From assembly GCA_017527945.1 (NCBI GenBank), contig JAFXPL010000180.1, positions 1-41,354 on the forward strand: DNA of 41,354 nucleotides, given 5' to 3'. A model generated the notes under the pieces. The model did no database searches and was not told where the DNA came from. It saw only the letters and a list, made by a program, of their open reading frames with translations. Shown here piece after piece: positions 25,195 through 32,465 of this stretch. A program made the position numbers and the translations under genes. Every line of letters begins with the position of its first letter. The first letter of the stretch is position 1. Source of the DNA: Bacteroidales bacterium. Its GTDB lineage: Bacteria > Bacteroidota > Bacteroidia > Bacteroidales > WCHB1-69.

Positions 25195-26601
25195 ATGAAA
25201 GACATATCCCGCAGAGACTTCCTCAAGACCTTGGGTGCCGGAGCCGCCATCACCGCCATGGCTGCCGGCTGCCAGAACAACGAACCCGCATGGGCCAACG
25301 CCACGCCCCTGAAACCCCAGAAAGGGCAGATGACCTACCGCACCAACCCCAAGACCGGCGACAAGGTGTCGCTGTTGGGCTACGGCATGATGCGCCTGCC
25401 CGTCATCGAAGACAAGGCCCCGAAAGGGGCTTCCGGCCGCGAAACGCCCGCGCCTATCGACCAGAAGATGGTCAACAAGCTGGTTGACAAGGCCATCGAG
25501 TACGGTGTCAACTACTTCGACACCGCCCCGGTCTATTGCCAGGGGCGCAGCGAGCATGCCACCGGCATCGCGCTGTCACGGTATAAGCGCGACAGTTACT
25601 ATCTCGCCACCAAGATGTCGAACTTCTCCCCAAGCACCTGGCCGCGAGAGGAGTCCATCAAGATGTTCGAGAACTCGCTGAAAGAGCTGCAGACCAACTA
25701 TATCGACTATCTGCTTCTGCACAGCGTGGGCGGGGGCGAGGACGGTATGGAGATGCTCCGCAAGCGTTACTACGACAACGGCATCCTCGACTTCCTGCTG
25801 CAAAAACGCGAGGAGGGGGTCATCCGCAACCTCGGATTCTCCTACCACGGCGATGTCAAGGTGTTCGACTACCTGCTGTCGCGCCACGACGAGTACAAGT
25901 GGGATTTCGTGCAGATTGAGATGAACTACCTTGACTGGCACTTCGCCAACGAGATCAATGAGGCGAACACAGAGGCTGAGTATCTCTACAACGAGCTGGC
26001 CAAGAGGAATATTCCGGCTGTCATCATGGAGCCGTTGTTGGGCGGCCGCCTTGCCAACGTGCCCGACTACATCGTCGCGGAGATGAAGGAACGCGAACCG
26101 CAGCGCAGCGTGGCCTCCTGGGCGTTCCGTTTCTGCGGTACTTATCCAGACGTGCTCACCTCCCTCAGCGGTATGACCTATATGGACCATCTGGACGACA
26201 ACCTCGCCACGCACTGTCCGCTGAAACCGCTTACTAACGAGGAACTTAACTTTCTCGAAACCATCGCAGAGGAAATCTACGATTTGAAGAATATCCCCTG
26301 TACCGCCTGTCAGTATTGTATGCCTTGTCCCTTCGGATTGGACATTCCCGGCATCTTTACCCACTACAATAAGTGCATTAAGGAGGGCAATTTGGCCACG
26401 TCGCAAGATGAAAGCGACTACAAGAAGATGCGGAGGGCTTTCCTCATCGGTTACGACCGCAGCGTGCCGAAGCTGCGCCAGGCCGACCACTGCACCCACT
26501 GCGGCGAATGCGTCGCCCACTGCCCGCAACGCATCCGCATTCCCGAGATGATGCAGATGGTGGACGAATACGTGGAGAAGCTGAAGCAGGAGACACTGTA
26601 G
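25195..26601 (+). CDS. Tat-exported aldo/keto reductase with ferredoxin domain
   Basis: 468 residues. Start 25195 gives MKDISRRDFLKTLGAGAAITAMAAGC: a twin-arginine motif (SRRDFLK) with a lipobox-like MAAGC (Cys26), so the folded, cofactor-loaded protein is probably exported and may be lipidated. The aldo/keto reductase domain keeps the tetrad: Asp109, Tyr114, Lys140 and His176. The C-terminal part carries two 4Fe-4S motifs (CTACQYCMPCP and CTHCGECVAHCP). Proteins of this architecture are common in anaerobes, and substrates are mostly unknown. Directly upstream is the NapH/NapG-like polyferredoxin, which suggests that electrons reach this enzyme from the quinol pool through iron-sulfur clusters rather than only from NAD(P)H. 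It contrasts with the related lipoprotein at 15719-16966, which has lost Tyr and Lys. Confidence 0.92.
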   Translation: MKDISRRDFLKTLGAGAAITAMAAGCQNNEPAWANATPLKPQKGQMTYRTNPKTGDKVSLLGYGMMRLPVIEDKAPKGASGRETPAPIDQKMVNKLVDKAIEYGVNYFDTAPVYCQGRSEHATGIALSRYKRDSYYLATKMSNFSPSTWPREESIKMFENSLKELQTNYIDYLLLHSVGGGEDGMEMLRKRYYDNGILDFLLQKREEGVIRNLGFSYHGDVKVFDYLLSRHDEYKWDFVQIEMNYLDWHFANEINEANTEAEYLYNELAKRNIPAVIMEPLLGGRLANVPDYIVAEMKEREPQRSVASWAFRFCGTYPDVLTSLSGMTYMDHLDDNLATHCPLKPLTNEELNFLETIAEEIYDLKNIPCTACQYCMPCPFGLDIPGIFTHYNKCIKEGNLATSQDESDYKKMRRAFLIGYDRSVPKLRQADHCTHCGECVAHCPQRIRIPEMMQMVDEYVEKLKQETL

Positions 26602-26685
26602 CCGTCTGTTCCGCCTCGAAAGTGAAGCAACTCCAGGTGCGCGAGGATTCGAGCTTTTCCGTATCGTCGGTTTTCTAAAAAATGC

Positions 26686-26693
26686 TATCTTTG
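26686..26693 (+). promoter_or_regulatory. -7 box of the TPR protein gene
   Basis: TATCTTTGCCGC, the extended consensus, lies 23 bases before the start at 26717. No convincing -33 box. Confidence 0.5.
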
Positions 26694-26716
26694 CCGCCTT
26701 ATTCTGACAACAAAAA

Positions 26717-28171
26717 ATGGATTTCTATTTCGACAATAATCAAGAAGAAGAATTCTCCGAGGAGGAAATCATGCTTGCAAACAACTTCTGCGAGGCATGC
26801 GACAAAGGGGTTCACACGGAATACGACGAGGACCAATATGACATCATCATCTCGCACCTGATGTTCGCGCAGAAGGGCGACTACCTGAAAAAGGCCATTG
26901 AGCGGGCCCGGAAAGCCTTTCCCGAGGATCCCGCCTTCGTGATCTGGCAGGCTCGCTACTATATCTGGAACAACCAGTTGGACGAGGCGCAGCAGTTCCT
27001 GCAGAAGACCTTGCGCCGGTTCCCCGCCTCCGCCGAACTGTACGAGGAGATGGCGTTCATCGCCTACACGTTCCGCTTCAATCTGAACATCCGGGAGCTG
27101 GTCTCCAAGGCCATCGCCATTGAGCCGTCCGCCAACGCCTACTTCCTACTGACCAATCTCTACCTCGACCAGAACAACGTGGACAAGGCCTACGATTGCT
27201 TCACGGAGGCTTACCGCTACGACAGCGGCATCGTGAACAGTCTCGACCTGCTCTTCCAGGCCCAGACCTCGAAGCACAGCAGCCGCTACCCGTCGGAGCT
27301 GGCTTTCGTGGAACGCATTTCCAAGGACTATCCGTTGGAGAAACACGTCTGGGTTGCCCTCGGCACCCTCTACACCATGGACGACCGCCACAAGGAGGCC
27401 CTTCAGGCGTTCGAATTCGCCTCCTCCATCGAGCCCGACGCCCTGATCTACTATGCCATCGCGCAGGAACTCTGCCACCTCAAGCAGCACGAAAAATCCA
27501 TCGAATACTGCCGGATGGCACACCAAATTTCCAAGGATGTGAATGCCAACGTCCTGATAGGCAAAAATCTTAGACTGATGGGCAAGCACGAAGACTCCCT
27601 TATCCAACTGCTCAAAGCCGACGAGGAGGACCTCGATTTCCCGTTCGCCTTTTCCGAACTGGTGCTCACGCTGAGCGCCATGGGCCGCATGGAGGACATC
27701 CCCGACTTCATCCATCGTTTCTACAAAGCCGAAAACCTCAGCCTCGAAAAACTCGAGTGGGTGCTCGACTGCCTGAGCATCGAGGACAACCTCCGCGCCT
27801 TCTACCAACTCTGCTTGGCCGCACACGATCAGTTCCAGACCGCCACCCAATACTGCGCGTGGCTCACGGAATTCTGCTACATCGTGCACAACCCTAAGGT
27901 CGCCATCGTCATCCTCACCGAGAATTTCCTCGACCTGCCCGACACGGAGCTCTACGAACACCTCGGCTACTTCCTCGCCCTGCTCTACGCCGCCAACTCC
28001 GACCCCAAGAAAGCCGTACAGCACCTCCAAAACGCGCTGGTAATCAACGAAGAGAACATTCAAATGGACTTTTTAGACATCGACACCGAAAAAATCTATG
28101 CGAAATACCCCGACATCTATTTCATCGTCAGTCCTTATCTGGACCAACAGATGGACATCAGGAGTAATTAG
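26717..28171 (+). CDS. Tetratricopeptide repeat protein
   Basis: 484 residues with no signal peptide, so cytoplasmic. An acidic N terminus (MDFYFDNNQEEEFSEEE) is followed by helical repeats with the TPR spacing; examples are DPAFVIWQARYYIWNNQLDEAQQFLQ near 75-100, NAYFLLTNLYLDQNNVDKAYDCF near 138-160 and HVWVALGTLYTMDDRHKEALQAF near 210-235. Such proteins bind other proteins, but the partner cannot be told. It is a widely conserved Bacteroidota type. Its TAG stop lies in the first unit of a tandem array that fills the gap to the next gene. Confidence 0.88.
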   Translation: MDFYFDNNQEEEFSEEEIMLANNFCEACDKGVHTEYDEDQYDIIISHLMFAQKGDYLKKAIERARKAFPEDPAFVIWQARYYIWNNQLDEAQQFLQKTLRRFPASAELYEEMAFIAYTFRFNLNIRELVSKAIAIEPSANAYFLLTNLYLDQNNVDKAYDCFTEAYRYDSGIVNSLDLLFQAQTSKHSSRYPSELAFVERISKDYPLEKHVWVALGTLYTMDDRHKEALQAFEFASSIEPDALIYYAIAQELCHLKQHEKSIEYCRMAHQISKDVNANVLIGKNLRLMGKHEDSLIQLLKADEEDLDFPFAFSELVLTLSAMGRMEDIPDFIHRFYKAENLSLEKLEWVLDCLSIEDNLRAFYQLCLAAHDQFQTATQYCAWLTEFCYIVHNPKVAIVILTENFLDLPDTELYEHLGYFLALLYAANSDPKKAVQHLQNALVINEENIQMDFLDIDTEKIYAKYPDIYFIVSPYLDQQMDIRSN

Positions 28172-28250
28172 AACTTAGAACTTAGACTTAGAACTTAGAC
28201 ATAAACTTAGACTTAGACTTAGACTTAGACTTAGAACTTAGACTTAGACT
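28168..28250. repeat. Hexamer/heptamer array (TTAGAC/TTAGAAC) starting at the stop codon
   Basis: TTAGAAC and TTAGAC units run from the TAG stop of the TPR gene (28169-28171, inside the first unit) to a few bases before the ATG at 28257. The array makes up the whole intergenic region and leaves no room for a standard promoter. Confidence 0.9.
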
Positions 28251-28256
28251 ATAAAA

Positions 28257-29018
28257 ATGAAGCAATTTTGGACATTTTTGATGATGATGGCGGTTTCGAT
28301 GGCTGCTATGGGGCAGGAAAGCGGCAACGCTGAGCCCGCACAGGAGACAAGTGCCACAGGACGGGTGATTTCGTGGTATAACGAGCACCTCAACTACGGC
28401 ACGGTGACCCTGCTGATGACCATCGAGAGCTCGTTCATCCCGTTCCCGTCGGAGGTGATTGTGCCGCCGGCCGCCTACCAGGCCTGCAACAGCGACAACG
28501 AAGCCCTCTACGTCACCTCGTCGAAATTCGTCAACGTGCTGCTCGTCATCGTGTTCGCCACGCTCGGGGCACTCCTCGGGGCACTCCTCAACTATGTGCT
28601 CGCGCTACTGCTGGGCCGTCCCATCATCTATTGGTTCGCCGACAGCAAGGTCGGCCACATGCTGCTGTTGGACAGTGCCAAGGTGCAGAAGGCGGAGGAC
28701 TATTTCCGGGCGCACGGCAACGTTTCGACCCTCGTGGGCCGCTTCATCCCCGCCATCCGCCAGCTCATCTCCATCCCCGCCGGCCTCGCCAAGATGCACA
28801 TCGGCAAGTTCATCCTCTTCACCAGCATCGGCGCCGCCACCTGGAACACCATTCTCGCCATCCTCGGCTATGTTGCACACGGCCAGAAAGACCTCATCGA
28901 CAAGTACAACCACGAACTCACCATCGCCCTGCTCGCAATATGCGCTGTCGGTGTCGCCTACGTGGTGTTCAAATGGATCCTGTCCGCCCGCAAACGCAAA
29001 AACCAATCGGAGAACTAA
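28257..29018 (+). CDS. DedA-family (VTT domain) membrane protein
   Basis: 253 residues. The hallmark motifs are present: ESSFIPFPSE (57-66) and GRFIPAIRQLISIPAG (161-176, with Arg162 and Arg168). The helices are arranged as in DedA proteins, which act as inner-membrane proteins in membrane homeostasis and, in several bacteria, as lipid-carrier flippases. Unusually, the protein begins with what looks like a cleavable signal peptide (MKQFWTFLMMMAVSMAAMGQ) followed by a short polar stretch. It ends with a basic tail (KWILSARKRKNQSEN). The shikimate dehydrogenase gene starts 14 bases after the stop, so the two are probably one transcript. Confidence 0.93.
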   Translation: MKQFWTFLMMMAVSMAAMGQESGNAEPAQETSATGRVISWYNEHLNYGTVTLLMTIESSFIPFPSEVIVPPAAYQACNSDNEALYVTSSKFVNVLLVIVFATLGALLGALLNYVLALLLGRPIIYWFADSKVGHMLLLDSAKVQKAEDYFRAHGNVSTLVGRFIPAIRQLISIPAGLAKMHIGKFILFTSIGAATWNTILAILGYVAHGQKDLIDKYNHELTIALLAICAVGVAYVVFKWILSARKRKNQSEN

Positions 29019-29032
29019 GGCTTTCATCCCTC

Positions 29033-29767
29033 ATGCACCGGCTCGGTCTGATCGGCAAAACCCTTTCCCACAGCTTCTCCAAAACATTCTTCGAGGAGAA
29101 ATTCCGTCGTGAGGGCATCTCGGACTATTCGTACGATTTGTTTGAAATTCCTGAAATCCAACAAATTACAGACTTTATCCGCCAGCATCCCGACCTGAAA
29201 GGTTTCAACGTCACCATTCCTTACAAACAGACCATCATTCCGTTTTTGGACGAATTGTCGCAAGAAGCCGCCGCTATCGGCGCAGTAAATGCCGTATTCA
29301 TAAAAAGAAATGGAAACCAAATACTTACAAAAGGATTCAACACCGATGCGGAAGGATTCCTACGGTCGATAGACGGCCATCCGATGCCTTCGAAAGCGAT
29401 GGTGCTGGGTACCGGCGGAGCCGCTGCGGCAATCAGCTACGTGCTTGAGAATCACGGATGCGCGTGCACTTTCGTCTCCCGCGACCCGAAGCGCGGGCTC
29501 CCCTACTCCGCCCTCACGCCGGAACTTGTTCGCGAACACCCACTCATCGTAAACTGCACACCGTTGGGCACATCCCCCAACATCAACGAAAAGCCCGACA
29601 TCCCTTACGAAGGCATATCGGGCGGACATTTTCTGTATGATTTAGTCTATAACCCGTCGGAAACGGCTTTCCTGAAAGAAGGCATCCGACGCGGCGCCAT
29701 GACTCAAAACGGCTTGGCCATGCTGCACGCACAAGCCGAAGCCGCCTGGTCGCTGTTCAGAACATGA
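29033..29767 (+). CDS. aroE: Shikimate dehydrogenase
   Basis: 244 residues, slightly shorter than E. coli AroE. It reduces 3-dehydroshikimate to shikimate with NADPH in aromatic amino acid synthesis, in the cytoplasm. Substrate-binding and catalytic residues are in place: the SHSFSK loop (12-17), Lys65 in NVTIPYKQ, Asn86 in AVNAV and Asp105 in GFNTDAEGF; the glycine-rich GTGGAAAA (126-133) binds the nucleotide, and NGLAMLHAQA closes the substrate site. Start 29033 was chosen because MHRLGLIG begins the family; the frame is open far upstream but overlaps dedA. Probably translated from the dedA transcript. Confidence 0.95.
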   Translation: MHRLGLIGKTLSHSFSKTFFEEKFRREGISDYSYDLFEIPEIQQITDFIRQHPDLKGFNVTIPYKQTIIPFLDELSQEAAAIGAVNAVFIKRNGNQILTKGFNTDAEGFLRSIDGHPMPSKAMVLGTGGAAAAISYVLENHGCACTFVSRDPKRGLPYSALTPELVREHPLIVNCTPLGTSPNINEKPDIPYEGISGGHFLYDLVYNPSETAFLKEGIRRGAMTQNGLAMLHAQAEAAWSLFRT

Positions 29768-29785
29768 TACAAGGCATTCAGGTTT

Positions 29786-29833
29786 CTAAACTCCCTAAAC
29801 TCCCTAAACCTCCTAAACCTCCTAAACCTCCTA
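29786..29833. repeat. Nonamer array (CTAAACTCC/CTAAACCTC) between converging genes
   Basis: Two CTAAACTCC and three CTAAACCTC units run from 29786 to 29830, and the next three bases (CTA) are the complement of the TAG stop of the minus-strand gene. It belongs to the same CTAAACnnn family as the arrays at 209 and 15560. No separate terminator is seen between aroE and the converging gene. Confidence 0.9.
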
Positions 29834-30772
29834 CCGGTTCTGGAAGAAGAAGTCGCTCATGACCACCCGCAGCATCACGCCGTAGTTGAAGGACATGAGC
29901 TTGTTGCCATAGACGTTCAGGTTGATTTTGCTCATGCATCCGTAAAAAGTGGGATCGATGGAGACGAACTTGTTGACGACGAACTTGATGCCCGTGGCGA
30001 AGGAGAACCCATAGCCGGGGCCGCCGTAAATCACGTTGTAGGTCTGCATATCGACCCCCGGCACATAGCTGGCACCGTTGTACGGGTCGAGCAACGTCAG
30101 GGTGAGCTGAGGGTTGTTGCGGCTGTCCAGAATCACCGCATCGAACTTCTTGACTTTCGCATAGTTGAACTGAACCCCGAACTCCACGAAGGGCTTCACG
30201 ATTTTGTGTGCACCGCTAAAGAGGTAGGATGCCGACAGGTCGATCATGGAGCGGTCCTCCTTGCCCACCAAGGTCATCTCCGGCGCCTTGTAGTTGTTCC
30301 CCGACACCGAGGTGTAGGTGAGCAGCAGCTTGTTGGTGACCGAAAGTCGCGAGAAGGTGTAGGAGAGCGCCAACGCCCAGTTGTTGCGGATTTTGTAGCG
30401 CACCCCGAGGGTCACGCAGGAGCCGAGATTATAGCGCGGCTCCATGTTCAAGTCGCGTTCGTCATAGCCAATCTGGTCGTTCATGCTGATGTGGGGATAG
30501 ACCTTCGTCACGGCCTCCAAAATCTCCCTGCGGCGGTACTCGTTGTCGAAGAGGTAGTCGAGGCCGCATTCGTTGAATTTGCTGCCATTGTAGAAGAGCG
30601 CGGTCTTCTTGCCGCCCCAGAACATGCCGCCGCCGACATAGAAATCGAATCCGCGGTCATACCACGTTGTGTCGCGGAATGAGACGACCTCGCCGACCTG
30701 CTCGCGCTGTGCGAAACCTGCAAAAACACACGCCATTATCCCAATTACTGCTATTGTTCGTTTTAACATCAT
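29831..30772 (-). CDS. Probable outer-membrane beta-barrel protein
   Basis: 313 residues. The N terminus (MMLKRTIAVIGIMACVFAGFAQ) is a signal peptide. The rest has alternating strand patterns with many aromatic and glycine residues (FDFYVGGGMFWGG, CVTLGVRYKIRNNWALALSYTFSRL, GYGFSFATGIKFVVNKFVSIDPTFYG, FNYGVMLRVVMSDFFFQNR), consistent with an outer-membrane beta barrel of the general OMP superfamily. I do not recognise the family and cannot name a substrate. The start could also be the second Met at 30769. The stop codon abuts a nonamer array. Confidence 0.75.
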   Translation of the reverse strand: MMLKRTIAVIGIMACVFAGFAQREQVGEVVSFRDTTWYDRGFDFYVGGGMFWGGKKTALFYNGSKFNECGLDYLFDNEYRRREILEAVTKVYPHISMNDQIGYDERDLNMEPRYNLGSCVTLGVRYKIRNNWALALSYTFSRLSVTNKLLLTYTSVSGNNYKAPEMTLVGKEDRSMIDLSASYLFSGAHKIVKPFVEFGVQFNYAKVKKFDAVILDSRNNPQLTLTLLDPYNGASYVPGVDMQTYNVIYGGPGYGFSFATGIKFVVNKFVSIDPTFYGCMSKINLNVYGNKLMSFNYGVMLRVVMSDFFFQNR

Positions 30773-30788
30773 ATATTTTCTATTTTTT

Positions 30789-30880
30789 GCTCAGGGCTCG
30801 GCTGCGCCGCATTCTGTCATTGTGACTCAGGGCTCGGCTACGCCTCACCCTGAGCTGACATAGGTCGGGCTTTCAGCCCT
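30789..30880. repeat. Palindromic repeat cluster
   Basis: CTCAGGGCTCGGCT-[GA]-CGCC occurs twice (30790-30808 and 30826-30844). The second copy pairs with CCCTGAG at 30848-30854 to form a hairpin. A separate small hairpin, GGGCT-TTC-AGCCC (30867-30879), follows. The cluster lies between two genes of the same (minus) strand and looks like dispersed palindromic elements. Confidence 0.65.
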
Positions 30881-30897
30881 TTTTGGAAGTGGCATAT

Positions 30898-30929
30898 TTA
30901 ACCCACTAACCCATTACCCCATTAACCCA
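30898..30929. repeat. Octamer array (TTAACCCA) next to the lpdA stop codon
   Basis: Four 8-bp units (TTAACCCA, CTAACCCA, TTACCCCA, TTAACCCA on the plus strand) directly follow the TGA stop of the minus-strand dihydrolipoyl dehydrogenase gene (30930-30932). Confidence 0.88.
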
Positions 30930-32327
30930 TCATATATGCACGCATTCGCCGTACGCCACGGCCACGGCCTCCATAATGGCCTCGGACATGGTGGGGTGCG
31001 GGAATACGGCGCTGATAATTTCGGGGCCGGTCATACCTTTTTTGCGGGCGGTGACGGCGCCGGCAATCATCTCGGTGACGTTGTCGCCGATGAGGTGGCA
31101 GCCGAGCCACTCGTTGGTGTTCTTGTCGAAGATGACCTTCACCAGGCCGTCGCGACTGCCCGCAGCGGTGGCCTTTCCGGAGGCAGTGAACGGGAACTTG
31201 CCGACGAGGATCTCCCGACCCTGCTCCACGCAGGCGCGTTCGGTGAGTCCCACGGAAGCGATCTCCGGCGTGGTGTAGGTGCAGCCGGGGATGTTGCCGT
31301 AATCGACCGGCTCGGGGTTGCCGCCCGCGAGCTTCTCCACGCAGACCAGCGCCTCGTGCGATGCCACGTGCGCCAGCGCCGGGCCGTGCACGATGTCGCC
31401 GATGGCATAAACACCCTCGACGTTCGTGCGGTAGTAGTCGTCCACCGTCACCTTGCCGCGCTCGAACGCCACACCGCACTCTTCGAGGCCGAGACCTTCG
31501 AGGTTGGTGGCGACACCCACGGCGGAAAGCACGATGTCGCAAGTGATCTCCGTGACTTTCTCCTTGCTGTCTTTGACCGTCACAACACACTGGTTTTCCA
31601 CCACTTCCACTTTTTCAACAGCCGCGCCGGTCATCGTCTTGATGCCGGCCTTGCGGAAGCAACGCGCAAGGGTGGCAGCCACATCGTCGTCCTCCACGGG
31701 TACGAGGCGCGGCATGTACTCCACGATGGTGACCTGCGTGCCCATGGTGGCATAGAAGTAGGCCAGCTCGCTGCCGATGGCGCCGGAACCCATCACCACC
31801 ATGCTCTTGGGCAGTTCGGGAAGGGTAAGTGCCTCGCGATAGCCGATAATTTTCTTACCGTCCTGCGGCACATTGGGCAGGCTGCGGGAACGGGCGCCCG
31901 TGGCCAAGATGATGTGCTTGGCCTCGTAGGTCGTCACAGTGCCGTCAGCAGCAGTAACCTCCACCTGGTGGTTGCCCGCCAGCTTGCCGAATCCGGCAAT
32001 CACCGTCACGTTGTTCTTCTTGAGCAGGAACTGCACGCCCTTGCTCATCTGCTCGGCCACGCCGCGGCTGCGTTTCACCACGGCCTGGAAGTCCGGGGCC
32101 ACGGTGCCGTCAACGGCGATGCCGTAGTCGGCGGCATGCGACATGTACCGATACACTTGCGCGGACTTGAGCAGCGCCTTGGTGGGAATGCAACCCCAGT
32201 TGAGGCAGATGCCGCCCAATTCGGCGCGCTCCACCACGGCGGTCTTGAGGTTCAACTGACTGGCCCGAATGGCCGCCACATAGCCGCCAGGACCGCTTCC
32301 GATCACGATAACATCGTAGTTTTCCAT
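30930..32327 (-). CDS. lpdA: Dihydrolipoyl dehydrogenase
   Basis: 465 residues, the usual length. This is the E3 flavoprotein of 2-oxo acid dehydrogenase complexes and the glycine cleavage system; it reoxidises dihydrolipoamide with NAD+. Visible features: FAD-binding GSGPGGYVAA (10-19), the redox disulfide CLNWGC (Cys41, Cys46), the second dinucleotide motif MGSGAIGSELAYF, the FAD motif YAIGDIVHGPALAH and the C-terminal active-site HPTMSE (His444, Glu449). No E2 or other complex genes are nearby, so the gene is detached from its complexes, as is common. It has a promoter at 32373-32366, divergent from the flotillin gene. Confidence 0.96.
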   Translation of the reverse strand: MENYDVIVIGSGPGGYVAAIRASQLNLKTAVVERAELGGICLNWGCIPTKALLKSAQVYRYMSHAADYGIAVDGTVAPDFQAVVKRSRGVAEQMSKGVQFLLKKNNVTVIAGFGKLAGNHQVEVTAADGTVTTYEAKHIILATGARSRSLPNVPQDGKKIIGYREALTLPELPKSMVVMGSGAIGSELAYFYATMGTQVTIVEYMPRLVPVEDDDVAATLARCFRKAGIKTMTGAAVEKVEVVENQCVVTVKDSKEKVTEITCDIVLSAVGVATNLEGLGLEECGVAFERGKVTVDDYYRTNVEGVYAIGDIVHGPALAHVASHEALVCVEKLAGGNPEPVDYGNIPGCTYTTPEIASVGLTERACVEQGREILVGKFPFTASGKATAAGSRDGLVKVIFDKNTNEWLGCHLIGDNVTEMIAGAVTARKKGMTGPEIISAVFPHPTMSEAIMEAVAVAYGECVHI

Positions 32328-32365
32328 ATTTCTATTCTATTTTATACGTTTGCATTTTGAGGCGG

Positions 32366-32373
32366 CAAAGGTA
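32366..32373 (-). promoter_or_regulatory. -7 box of lpdA
   Basis: Minus strand reads TACCTTTGCCGCC, an extended -7 box, 38 bases before the start codon. It is back to back with the flotillin promoter. Confidence 0.5.
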
Positions 32374-32409
32374 CATAAATTTCAGATACTCAGAAAAACG
32401 AATATTTTG

Positions 32410-32417
32410 TATTTTTG
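32410..32417 (+). promoter_or_regulatory. -7 box of the flotillin gene
   Basis: TATTTTTGC fits TAnnTTTG, 48 bases before the start at 32466. The -33 region is unclear. Confidence 0.45.
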
Positions 32418-32465
32418 CAAGTCTGTTCAAAGCAATCATTCAACATCCAACAAATACAAAACATT

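Noticed and set aside
30867..30884. Rho-independent terminator on the plus strand
   Set aside because: The 5-bp hairpin is followed by T residues, but no plus-strand gene lies upstream close enough to use it; it belongs to a palindromic repeat cluster.
30936..32360. Long plus-strand open frame (474 codons) opposite lpdA
   Set aside because: It is antisense to a clearly identified enzyme, is rich in His, Gly and Ala as expected of a GC-rich shadow frame, and has no motif or start signal. Similar antisense frames opposite the giant T9SS genes (for example 4781-5893, 7496-8932) were rejected for the same reason.
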